From Smithella sp. UBA2180 (GTDB lineage: Bacteria > Desulfobacterota > Syntrophia > Syntrophales > Smithellaceae): 12,723 nt of DNA. The translations under genes and the position numbers were made by a program. The stretch spans positions 8,410-21,132 of the forward strand of contig DCVU01000148.1 of the NCBI GenBank assembly GCA_002327415.1. Direction: 5' to 3'. The notes beneath the pieces are model-generated. The model saw nothing but the letters and a program-made list of their open reading frames with translations, was not told where the DNA came from and made no database searches. Positions 1 to 7,365 of the stretch are shown one piece after another. Position 1 is the first letter of the stretch. Each line of letters starts with the position of its first letter.

Positions 1-942
1 CCTCCAAAAGAAGGTGAAAAATATTTCGCCCTCTTAAAAGTTGATACCGTAAATATGGAAAGTCCCGAACAAGCCCGGGACAAGATTCTTTTTGACAACC
101 TTACTCCTCTCTATCCTTTGGAAAAATTAAATTTGGAATTCGATCCGAAAAATTACTCTACCAGAACTCTGGATTTATTCGCGCCAATAGGTAAGGGGCA
201 ACGCGCGTTGATTGTTTCTCCTCCGCGTGCCGGTAAAACAGTTCTTTTGCAGGACATTGCTCACAGCATTGCCGCCAATCATCCGGAAGTGGTTTTGATG
301 GTGCTTTTGATTGACGAACGGCCTGAAGAAGTTACCGATATGCAGCGCAGCGTTTCCGGTGAGGTAATCGCCTCTACATTTGATGAGCCGGCGTCTTTCC
401 ATGTACAAGTTGCCGAAATGGTTATTGAAAAAGCAAAACGCCTTGTGGAACATAAAAAAGACGTGGTTATTTTACTCGACAGCATCACCCGTTTGGCGCG
501 AGCATATAATACTGTTGTCCCGCCCAGCGGAAAAGTTCTTTCCGGAGGTGTCGATTCCAATGCTTTGCACAAGCCAAAACGTTTCTTCGGTGCAGCCAGA
601 AATATCGAAAACGGAGGCAGTCTAACTATAATTTCCACAGCTCTGATAGATACCGGAAGCAGAATGGATGAAGTTATTTTTGAAGAATTCAAAGGAACAG
701 GCAATATGGAACTGCATCTTGACCGCCGCATTGCCGATCGCAGAATATTCCCTGCTTTCGATTTAATACGTTCCGGAACCAGAAAAGAAGAATTGCTGAT
801 TCCTAAAGCGAATCTCAATCGTGTCTGGATATTGCGCCGATTGCTCCAGGAGATGAATCCCGTTGATGCCATGGAATTTATCATTGGCAAAATCAAAAAA
901 ACGGAAAATAATCAGGAATTTTTAGATTCGATGAACGCTTAG
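1..942 (+). CDS. rho: Transcription termination factor Rho, C-terminal part (5' end outside window)
   Basis: Rho is a hexameric RNA-dependent ATPase/helicase that pulls nascent RNA from RNA polymerase to end transcription. The reading frame is open from base 1, and the codons before the ATG at 55 (encoding PPKEGEKYFALLKVDTVN) match the Rho core, so that ATG is internal and the gene starts upstream of the window. About 313 C-terminal residues are present. Visible motifs: the Walker A loop SPPRAGKT with its Lys codon at 235-237; the conserved LLIDERPEEVTDMQR segment; Walker B VVILLDSITR with the Asp codon at 478-480; and the RNA-contacting and arginine-finger region around STALIDTGSRMDEVIFEEFKG. 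The protein ends with a normal Rho tail and TAG at 940-942. The missing part would be the N-terminal RNA-binding domain. It lies 135 bases before rpmE, the usual neighbour in this cluster. Identification is very secure. Confidence 0.98.
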   Translation, partial: PPKEGEKYFALLKVDTVNMESPEQARDKILFDNLTPLYPLEKLNLEFDPKNYSTRTLDLFAPIGKGQRALIVSPPRAGKTVLLQDIAHSIAANHPEVVLMVLLIDERPEEVTDMQRSVSGEVIASTFDEPASFHVQVAEMVIEKAKRLVEHKKDVVILLDSITRLARAYNTVVPPSGKVLSGGVDSNALHKPKRFFGAARNIENGGSLTIISTALIDTGSRMDEVIFEEFKGTGNMELHLDRRIADRRIFPAFDLIRSGTRKEELLIPKANLNRVWILRRLLQEMNPVDAMEFIIGKIKKTENNQEFLDSMNA

Positions 943-1077
943 CCACAAAAACCAGGTTTTACGTTTTTTCTTGAATTTTTGCCGCATATATTGTAAGGAA
1001 GTCAAACACGTTTAAATAAAGCAAAAAACATTAATAATTAATTGTAGATAAACGTCAGGGAGGAAAAGAAAGAAGAA

Positions 1078-1314
1078 ATGAAAGAAGGAATTCATCCAGA
1101 ATATAAAGAAACGACCATCACTTGTGTCTGCGGTAACGTTATTGAAACAAGATCGACCAAAAAAGATATTAAGACAGAAATTTGTTCCAACTGTCATCCT
1201 TTTATAACAGGTAAGCAAAGGCTTGTAGATACGGCGGGTCGCGTCGAGAGATTTAAGAAGAAGTACGAAGCCAAGGTAGAAAAGCCACAGGTTAAAAAAA
1301 CAACAAAAAAATAG
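1078..1314 (+). CDS. rpmE: 50S ribosomal protein L31 (zinc-binding, C+ type)
   Basis: L31 is a small protein of the large ribosomal subunit that helps bridge the 50S and 30S subunits. The 78-residue product opens with MKEGIHPEYKETTITC, the standard L31 start. It carries the zinc ligands of the C+ form: Cys16 and Cys18 (CVCG) and Cys36 and Cys39 (CSNCHP). GKQRLVDTAGRVERFKKKY is the conserved end of the fold, followed by a Lys-rich tail of about 15 residues that is longer than in many L31 proteins. An AGGGAGG purine block at 1057-1063 lies 14 bases before the ATG, with more purines (GAAAGAAG) closer in; the ATG at 1078 fits the family's N-terminus exactly. No convincing promoter is seen in the 135 bases after rho. 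A strong terminator follows directly, so rpmE ends its own transcript. Confidence 0.98.
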   Translation: MKEGIHPEYKETTITCVCGNVIETRSTKKDIKTEICSNCHPFITGKQRLVDTAGRVERFKKKYEAKVEKPQVKKTTKK

Positions 1315-1336
1315 TTACATAATTTCTATTTATGTT

Positions 1337-1377
1337 GCCGGTCTGATATTCTTTTGAATTCTGACCGGCCTTTTTTT
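1337..1377 (+). terminator. Strong Rho-independent terminator after rpmE
   Basis: GCCGGTC at 1337-1343 pairs with GACCGGC at 1363-1369. A further helix inside continues it (GA at 1345-1346 with TC at 1360-1361, a bulged T, then ATTC at 1348-1351 with GAAT at 1356-1359), closing on a TTTT loop. Seven T bases follow at 1371-1377. This is a textbook intrinsic terminator placed 23 bases after the rpmE stop. It implies that prfA, starting at 1453, is mostly transcribed from its own promoter, although no clear -35/-10 pair is visible in 1378-1452. Confidence 0.93.
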
Positions 1378-1452
1378 GCAGGAATTTTTCACGGCAGGAA
1401 TAAGCTAATAAAGTTTTCTAAACTACCCTTACTATTACGTTAAAGAAATAAC

Positions 1453-2520
1453 ATGGATATCATACTGGATAAACTTCGCGATATTGAAATACGGTACCGG
1501 GAACTGGAGGGACAGCTCAGTGACCCTAAAATTGTTTCCAAACAGGGACTTTATCAAAAATACGCCAAAGAACATGCCGATTTAAGGGAATTGGTAGAAA
1601 CAATACGTCAATATGAGAAAATCAGAGATCAAATAGAAGAGTATCAGGGAGTTTTGGCGGAAGACGATGAGGAATTAAAAGCAATTGTTAAGGAAGAAAT
1701 GCCGCAATTAAAGCAAAAACAAGTTGCTTTAGAAGAGAAGTTAAATGTTTTGCTGTTGCCCAAGGACCCTAACGATAATAAAAACGTCTTTCTGGAAGTC
1801 AGAGCGGGGACAGGAGGCGATGAAGCAGGCCTTTTTGTCGGCGACTTGTTTCGAATGTATGCGCGGTATGCAGAAGCTCAAGGCTGGAAAGTGGAAGTCG
1901 TAAGCAGCTCACCTGCCGGTGGTATGGGCGGCTTCAAAGAAATCATCGCCCAAATTGAAGGCAATGGAGCTTATAGCCGCCTGAAGTATGAAAGCGGCGT
2001 TCACCGTGTCCAGCGCGTTCCTGTTACCGAAGCACAGGGGCGCATTCACACCTCAGCAGTCACCGTTGCCATTATGCCTGAGGCAGAGGAAGTGGAAGTC
2101 AATATCGATCCCAATGAACTTCGTGTTGACGTATATCGTTCCACCGGTCACGGAGGTCAGAGCGTCAACACAACCGATTCTGCTGTGCGCATCACTCATT
2201 TACCGACAGGGCTTGTTGTTACCTGTCAGGATGAAAAATCTCAACTTAAAAACAAGATCAAAGCAATGAAGGTATTGCGCGCGCGCCTGTTCGATGCCAT
2301 GGTACAAAAACAAAACGCGGAAATGTCGGAAACCAGAAAAAATCAGGTGGGCAGCGGCGATCGCAGCGAGCGTATCCGCACATACAATTTTCCCCAGGGC
2401 CGCATCACCGATCATCGTATCAACATGACCCGCTATGATCTCGATAATTTTCTCAATGGCAACATCGGCGCAATGATTGACGCCTTGGCGAATCATTATC
2501 AGGCGGAATCTTTGAAATAG
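1453..2520 (+). CDS. prfA: Peptide chain release factor 1 (RF1)
   Basis: RF1 reads UAA and UAG stop codons in the ribosomal A site and triggers release of the finished protein. The 355-residue length is typical. In order: an N-terminal helical domain rich in Glu/Lys (about 1-105); the start of the core FLEVRAGTGGDEAGLFVGDLFRMY (about 113-136); the stop-codon-recognition tripeptide as PVT at 190-192 within RVQRVPVTEAQGRIHTS (E. coli has PAT); the catalytic GGQ at 234-236 in STGHGGQSVNTTDSAVR; and a normal C-terminus with RSERIRTYNFPQGRITDHRI. RF1 rather than RF2 follows from the PxT motif and the single uninterrupted frame (no RF2-type internal frameshift). The Gln of GGQ is the target of PrmC, encoded at 10355-11206. 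The start ATG has only a weak purine stretch (AAAGAAA) in front of it, but the N-terminus matches the family. Confidence 0.98.
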   Translation: MDIILDKLRDIEIRYRELEGQLSDPKIVSKQGLYQKYAKEHADLRELVETIRQYEKIRDQIEEYQGVLAEDDEELKAIVKEEMPQLKQKQVALEEKLNVLLLPKDPNDNKNVFLEVRAGTGGDEAGLFVGDLFRMYARYAEAQGWKVEVVSSSPAGGMGGFKEIIAQIEGNGAYSRLKYESGVHRVQRVPVTEAQGRIHTSAVTVAIMPEAEEVEVNIDPNELRVDVYRSTGHGGQSVNTTDSAVRITHLPTGLVVTCQDEKSQLKNKIKAMKVLRARLFDAMVQKQNAEMSETRKNQVGSGDRSERIRTYNFPQGRITDHRINMTRYDLDNFLNGNIGAMIDALANHYQAESLK

Positions 2521-2628
2521 ATATATCGGGAAGTCTTCATCAATTAAGCGCCGCCCATACCCGGTAATGCTTAAAAGAATCATTTAAGAAGTTTATAGTA
2601 GTATAAGCACAATCATATATTTTTTTAT

Positions 2629-2632
2629 GAGG
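2629..2632 (+). promoter_or_regulatory. Ribosome binding site that decides the peptidase start
   Basis: GAGG lies nine bases before the ATG at 2642. The alternative in-frame ATG at 2627 is preceded only by an A/T stretch with no Shine-Dalgarno, and using it would add MRFVY. The later start is therefore preferred. Confidence 0.6.
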
Positions 2633-2641
2633 TTTGTTTAT

Positions 2642-3464
2642 ATGGCTGTAAAAAAGGTTGCTGTTTCCAGGAAAAGTAAAACGAGAAGACCCGGATACGG
2701 CTGGGTGCCTGATGTTCCCGATCAGCGCGATTATTTGCTCAGCGCCGTGATTCGCGTACCTGCAAAATTACCTCGCAAGGTGGATCTGCGCGGCCATTTT
2801 GTTCAAAAGTAGAAGATCAGGGACAACTGGGCAGTTGCACTGCCAATGCACTGGCTGACTCGCTGGAATTTCTGGAAAGAAAAGATAAAGTCGCTTTTGA
2901 AGATTTCAGCAGACTGTTTATTTATTATAACGAGCGTGCCATTGAACATACTATCCAATCCGATTCCGGTGCGATGATTCGCGATGGAATCAAAACGCTT
3001 AACAAACAGGGTGTCTGTTCAGAAACAAAATGGCCTTATCTTGTATCAAAGTTCCAGATAAAGCCAACCCCGTCCTGCTACAAGGACGCAATGAATCATA
3101 AAATCACTTCATATCATCGCATCATTACGCTGGATGAAATGCGAACGTGCCTGGCGGAAGGCTTCCCGTTTGTCTTTGGTTTTACGGTGTATGAAAGCTT
3201 TGAATCACAAGCAGTGGCAAAAACCGGTACAGTGAACATGCCGCAAAAGGGAGAAAAGTCACTCGGCGGACATGCTGTTCTGGCCGTAGGTTACGATGAT
3301 GTCCAAAAAAGATTTATCGTGCGTAATTCATGGGGAGAAGATTGGGCATGAAGGGTTATTTTACGATGCCCTATGCATATGTAGTCGACAGAAATCTTTC
3401 CGACTATTTCTGGACAATTCGCTGCGGCAAAAATATGATTTCGAAAAATAAGAAGAAAAAATAA
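2642..3464 (+). pseudogene. Papain-family (C1A) cysteine peptidase, broken by two frameshifts
   Basis: Read across two one-base losses, this gene would give about 274 residues of a bacterial C1A papain-like peptidase. Segment 1 (from 2642) carries YGWVPDVPDQRDY and KVDLRG and hits TAG at 2810-2812. Adding one G there continues in the next frame with VEDQGQLGSCTANAL, containing the oxyanion Gln and the nucleophile Cys (codon 2836-2838). Segment 2 runs through GGHAVLAVGYDD (His codon 3271-3273) and RNSWGEDW (Asn codon 3325-3327) and stops at TGA 3349-3351. Adding one G in the TGGG run near 3343-3346 restores GMKGYFTMPYAYVVDRN to TAA at 3462-3464. All three catalytic residues survive. No signal peptide is seen; the N-terminus is simply basic (KKVAVSRKSKTRR). 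The start at 2642 is preferred over the in-frame ATG at 2627 because GAGG lies nine bases before it. Either a recent pseudogene or two sequencing errors would explain it. The biological substrate cannot be told. Confidence 0.85.
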
Positions 3465-3498
3465 AAATTTTTTGCAGTTGATAATTAAAACGAATAGA

Positions 3499-3539
3499 AA
3501 GATAGAGGCATTGATAAGAAAGATCAATGCCTCTATCTT
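3499..3539. terminator. 17-bp perfect hairpin between converging genes; likely hsd operon terminator
   Basis: GATAGAGGCATTGAT at 3501-3515 is the exact reverse complement of 3523-3537; two flanking A-T pairs lengthen the stem to 17 bp (3499-3515 with 3523-3539), with a 7-base loop. It begins 3 bases past the hsdR stop codon on the - strand, where the following bases are U-rich (TTTCTATTCGTTTT). In that direction it looks like an intrinsic terminator. On the + strand the T content after the stem is lower, but the structure could still serve the peptidase transcript, which ends at 3464. Confidence 0.75.
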
Positions 3540-3542
3540 CAT

Positions 3543-6518
3543 TTAATAATATTCTCTAATATAGTCGTAAGCCCTGTTGAATAAATCTTCATCCTTGATT
3601 TGATATTTCACCCAAATAATTTTTCGTAATTCTCTTTTTACTTCACGTTCACCCAAAGTTGAATTTTGCCAGCCATCAAAGCGGACGTATTTCACGATGT
3701 TATCAATGTCGCTGACAATTCTTTCTATCACTGCGGGTGTTTGATCTGTTTTCATTTCAAAGAATAACTCCGTGAGCGCGGCTTTGGCGGATTTGCGCTG
3801 GTCGGCTGTGTCCATTTGCTTTTCGGCTTGAACTGTGTCACGGGCGATTTCGCACAACTGCTTGATAAATTCAATGCTGTTGATCAGTCCCTGCTCGGCT
3901 TTGGCACGCAAGGCTTCAAGCCGTTCACTTAACCGGCGGAAGATAGGATGGTTAAAGTGGCGGCCTAAACGGCTGATCATAATTTTCATAATCCGCTGGG
4001 CTTCACGCGGGTCTTTTTTATTCATCAAGTCATCTATCACTTTAGCATCCAACACCAATTCTTTCATGTCGTGACTGATGCCTTCCACATGCACATGCGC
4101 GTGAATTAATTGCGTGGTTTGTGCGCCTAGCGCGTGCCAAAGCAATCTTCCATTATCATCAGAAGTAGGTTTAACGGAAAGATAGACCTGAGAAAGCCAT
4201 TTGTACTCTTTCTGATATTTATTCAAGATATCATCGGGTGAGAGCGCTTCCCATAATTTGGATAATGCGCTAAAGTCTTTAGCAAAGGCATCCCGCTTTG
4301 TATCTGTTTTCATGCAATCCTGCGCGGCTTGTAATCCTTCAAAGCCTGCTACGTTTCTGTCGATGCCGGCGAAATGAGACAGGCAATCGGCAAGCACGAG
4401 CGGCAACTTGTCCTTCAACTCTTGAAGATTGGTAATGACCAGTTTGACGGTTTCTTCGTCAAATGCGAGAGCCTGTGCCGTATCATCGAACACGCCGAAA
4501 TAATCCACAATTCTGCCAAATGTTTTATTGGGAAATAAGCGGTTGGTGCGGCAGATCGCTTGTAGGAGGGTGTGGTCTTTCAGAGATTTATCCAAATACA
4601 TGGTTTGCAGAATCGGCGCGTCGAAACCAGTCAACAATTTAGCGGTGACAATTAAAAAGTCCAGGGGCGAATCTGTATCGTTAAATTCTTCCACTACTTT
4701 TTCCTGTTGGTCTTTATCCATGCCCCATTTCTGTTTGAATTCCAATTCGTCGTTGGCGGAAGTGCTGATGACTACTTTGCTTGCGTCGGTAGGCAGGAGT
4801 TTATCCAATTCTTTCTTATATTGAATACAGGCAAAGCGATCAGGCGTGACGATCATCGCCTTGAAGCCTTCGGGCTCAACATGTTTTTTGAAGTGCTCAA
4901 GAACATCCTGCACAATCTTCCTGACGCGCTCAGGGGATTTAAGGAACACCGCCATCTTTGCCGCTTTTTGGCTGAGCTTGTTTCTATCGTCTTCGTTCAG
5001 GTCATTTGCCATTTCTCTAAAGGCGATATCCAAATTTTCTTTGTCAATGTGATAATCGGGCAGGCGGGGTTCAAAATGCAGCGGCAGCGTGGCGCTATCG
5101 CGGATACTTTCCTGAAATGTATAACGGCTCATGTAGCCATTTGCATCTTCCTGCGCGCCAAAAGCCCAGAAAGTATTTTTATCCGCCTTGTTAATGGGTG
5201 TGCCGGTCAAACCAAACAGGAAAGCATTGGGCAAAGCAGCTCTCATCTTTCGGCCCAAATCCCCCTCCTGCGTCCGGTGCGCTTCGTCCACCATCACGAT
5301 GATGTTATCTCTTTTGTTCATATCGGGATAGGCTTCTTTGAATTTGTGAATCATGGTGATGATTATTTTGCGGCTGTCTTGTTCGAGTAAATCATGCAAT
5401 TCCTTGATATTATCCGTTGTGACCATATTGGGCACTTCGGCGGAGTTGAATGTCGCGGTGATTTGCGAATCCAAATCGATTCTGTCCACCACAATCAAGA
5501 CGGTGGGATTGCCCAGTTCTTCATGCTTGCGTAGTTTTTGCGCGGCAAACAGCATGAGCAAGGATTTTCCCGAACCTTGAAAATGCCAGATCAACCCCTT
5601 TTTGATTTCGCCCGACAACACGCGCTCTGCAATAGCGTTTGCGCCTTCGTATTGCTGATAACGACAAACGATTTTGATTTTCTTCTTTTTGTTATTTGTG
5701 GCGTAGATCGTGAAGTGTTGCAGGATATCCAGCAATGTGGAAGGTTTAAGCAAATGCGTTAACTGCTGGGCGACGTCCTGCAAACCAGCAAAGTGACTCA
5801 GTTCGTCGCGCACTTCTTCAATCCGCCACGGCGACCATAATTCCAGCGGCGTTCTGACGCCACCAATAAAAACCTCTTTGCCTTCGGTCGCAAAGGAAAA
5901 GACATTGGGCACAAATAATTGCGGAACAGCGTTTTCATAAACCACATTAATGTCATGCGCGCCGTCCAGCCAACTGACGGCGGGACGCACGGGTGTTTTG
6001 GCTTCGCCAATAACCAATGGAATGCCATTGACCAGCAGGACAATATCGGGAATTTTTGTTTCTCGCGCATGGAATTTGAACTGATTGGTGAGAATAAAGG
6101 AGTTGTTGTTCAGATTCTCAAAATCAATCAAGCGAACAGTAACATGACTTTCGTTTTTGCCAAACGGCAAGGTGACTTCACCTCTCAACCATCTGGCAAA
6201 TTCTTCGTTGGCGCGCACCAGGCCTACATTGCCTACCGAAATAATAATTGCCCTGAGTTTGCGGATAACCTCATCGGCAAATTCCGGTTGCGCCGCAATT
6301 TCGGGATTCAAGCGGCACAGGGCGTCCATCAATTCTTTTTCACCAAGCACATCCGTGATCTCGCGCTGGAGTAATTCACTTTGCACGTATTTCCATTTGG
6401 CATTTCCGTATTCAACAGGTGCATCTCTCACCATGCCTGACCGCACGTTGTTTAAGTTCACCCCGGTCAGATTGTTAATGATAAAGTGCTCAACGCTATT
6501 GAGTTCGGTGAAGGTCAT
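3543..6518 (-). CDS. hsdR: Type I restriction enzyme, restriction/translocation subunit HsdR
   Basis: HsdR is the motor and nuclease subunit of a type I restriction complex: it pulls DNA past the bound HsdM-HsdS core using ATP and cuts at a distance from unmethylated sites. The 991-residue product has the expected layout. The N-terminal PD-(D/E)xK nuclease has PDIVLL (Asp158) and GEAK (Glu172, Lys174). The SF2 motor follows, with Walker A QGSGKS (315-319, Lys318), the DEAH box VDEAHR (411-414), motif III GLTGTP (436-441), motif V KLLTGFDAP (627-635) and motif VI QAICRTNR (653-660). A helical C-terminal region then binds the rest of the complex. All key residues are present, so it should be active. 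It is the last gene of the operon; its ATG is 2 bases past the dinD stop, with AAGGGA in the dinD tail as ribosome binding site. A hairpin terminator follows. Confidence 0.97.
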   Translation of the reverse strand: MTFTELNSVEHFIINNLTGVNLNNVRSGMVRDAPVEYGNAKWKYVQSELLQREITDVLGEKELMDALCRLNPEIAAQPEFADEVIRKLRAIIISVGNVGLVRANEEFARWLRGEVTLPFGKNESHVTVRLIDFENLNNNSFILTNQFKFHARETKIPDIVLLVNGIPLVIGEAKTPVRPAVSWLDGAHDINVVYENAVPQLFVPNVFSFATEGKEVFIGGVRTPLELWSPWRIEEVRDELSHFAGLQDVAQQLTHLLKPSTLLDILQHFTIYATNNKKKKIKIVCRYQQYEGANAIAERVLSGEIKKGLIWHFQGSGKSLLMLFAAQKLRKHEELGNPTVLIVVDRIDLDSQITATFNSAEVPNMVTTDNIKELHDLLEQDSRKIIITMIHKFKEAYPDMNKRDNIIVMVDEAHRTQEGDLGRKMRAALPNAFLFGLTGTPINKADKNTFWAFGAQEDANGYMSRYTFQESIRDSATLPLHFEPRLPDYHIDKENLDIAFREMANDLNEDDRNKLSQKAAKMAVFLKSPERVRKIVQDVLEHFKKHVEPEGFKAMIVTPDRFACIQYKKELDKLLPTDASKVVISTSANDELEFKQKWGMDKDQQEKVVEEFNDTDSPLDFLIVTAKLLTGFDAPILQTMYLDKSLKDHTLLQAICRTNRLFPNKTFGRIVDYFGVFDDTAQALAFDEETVKLVITNLQELKDKLPLVLADCLSHFAGIDRNVAGFEGLQAAQDCMKTDTKRDAFAKDFSALSKLWEALSPDDILNKYQKEYKWLSQVYLSVKPTSDDNGRLLWHALGAQTTQLIHAHVHVEGISHDMKELVLDAKVIDDLMNKKDPREAQRIMKIMISRLGRHFNHPIFRRLSERLEALRAKAEQGLINSIEFIKQLCEIARDTVQAEKQMDTADQRKSAKAALTELFFEMKTDQTPAVIERIVSDIDNIVKYVRFDGWQNSTLGEREVKRELRKIIWVKYQIKDEDLFNRAYDYIREYY

Positions 6519-6520
6519 TT

Positions 6521-7363
6521 TTATCCCTTTTTATTTTTCACGTCTTTGAGAAGTTTCTTTTCATCTCCATCCAGTTTGCGCTGTATCTTTTTGACATCCT
6601 CAGCAGGAGGCAAGGCTTCAGGCTTAACGCCGCGTTCGATCAATATTTTACGAACAGCCCGATTATTTTCAATGTGCTCGCTGGAAATTTGGTCTGCGCC
6701 CGATAAATCCTTTTCGATAACGTTATGACTGGTTAGTTCGGTGGCAAAATCTTTGGCTTTAATCGTCAGCGTGGGCAGGAAATCAGCAAGTGGTCTGCCG
6801 TCGGGAATTGCCAGTTTCTTTTTCATTTCCTGCGTGGAATACCCACCGAACAAAGCCTGATCGCCTTTGGAACGAATTACGGCAAAGCCTCTATCATCCA
6901 CGCCACGCTCATAGATAATGCCCGATAATTTTTTCTCTGATTTTGTCAGTTTGCCACGCGCTGAGACTCTATCCACGTCCAAAAGACGCTGTTCAATAAT
7001 TTCCTGCTTGCGGGTTTGGACGGCAAAATAGGTTTGGGCAAAAGCAATTTCGCTTTTAGACGGGTCGCCGTTTTGCGCGATCAGGTAACAGGCATAACGG
7101 GTCAGGGCCATATCATCCACTTCTCTTTGCCCACCCTTGCCAATCTCGATCATTTTCCCGACATCGGCAAAATGATCAGGAACAGGAATGCCTGCGTTTT
7201 CACAGGCGTTTTTGGCTTTCTCAATGATATTTTTGAAATTATCCCACTTGGCATAACCTAATATCTCCTGCAATTCCCGCGCGCTCCAGCATTCGATTTT
7301 ATTATAGAGATAGCAGGCTTCTTCAAATTTTCGGAATAGTACAACGATCAGTTCTTGCTTCAT
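6521..7363 (-). CDS. dinD: DNA-damage-inducible protein D (DinD family) inside the hsd operon
   Basis: The 280-residue product matches the DinD family (E. coli DinD is about 274 residues). Recognisable blocks are WSARELQEILGY (26-37), IIEKAKNACENAG (46-58), DHFADVGKMIEIGKGGQREV (63-82), the hallmark RYACYLIAQN (89-98), AQTYFAVQTRKQE (109-121), and a C-terminal region with ENNRAVRKILIERGVKPEALP. The N-terminal half resembles the Bro/antirepressor type of DNA-associated domain. E. coli DinD is SOS-induced and reported to inhibit RecA activities. That role here is inference from family membership. The gene is locked into the restriction operon: it starts 2 bases after the hsdS stop with GGGAGG in the hsdS tail as ribosome binding site, and its stop is 2 bases before hsdR. 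Expression should therefore follow hsdM-hsdS, and no LexA-type box is visible directly in front of it. The C-terminus is very Lys-rich (KKLLKDVKNKKG). Confidence 0.9.
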   Translation of the reverse strand: MKQELIVVLFRKFEEACYLYNKIECWSARELQEILGYAKWDNFKNIIEKAKNACENAGIPVPDHFADVGKMIEIGKGGQREVDDMALTRYACYLIAQNGDPSKSEIAFAQTYFAVQTRKQEIIEQRLLDVDRVSARGKLTKSEKKLSGIIYERGVDDRGFAVIRSKGDQALFGGYSTQEMKKKLAIPDGRPLADFLPTLTIKAKDFATELTSHNVIEKDLSGADQISSEHIENNRAVRKILIERGVKPEALPPAEDVKKIQRKLDGDEKKLLKDVKNKKG

Positions 7364-7365
7364 TC

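Noticed and set aside
279..896. 205-codon open frame on the - strand opposite rho
   Set aside because: It is fully antisense to conserved Rho motifs, a shadow caused by codon bias.
948..969. AAAACC-A-GGTTTT with a following T6 run as a rho terminator
   Set aside because: With a usable loop only 4-5 mostly A-T pairs remain, too weak to call as an intrinsic terminator.
2570..2588. CTTAAA/TTTAAG stem after prfA as a terminator
   Set aside because: It is a six-pair A/T-rich stem without a T run behind it.
2800..2815. Programmed -1 frameshift at CAAAAG followed by TAG in the peptidase gene
   Set aside because: A Lys tRNA slip from AAG to AAA would restore the frame here, but no full slippery heptamer is present. 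The second break near 3345 (TGG GCA TGA) cannot be explained by slippage, so mutation or sequence error is simpler.
4707..5390. 227-codon open frame on the + strand opposite hsdR
   Set aside because: It lies wholly antisense to the well-supported helicase region of hsdR and its product has no recognisable domain; the same goes for 5919-6374 opposite the HsdR N-terminus.
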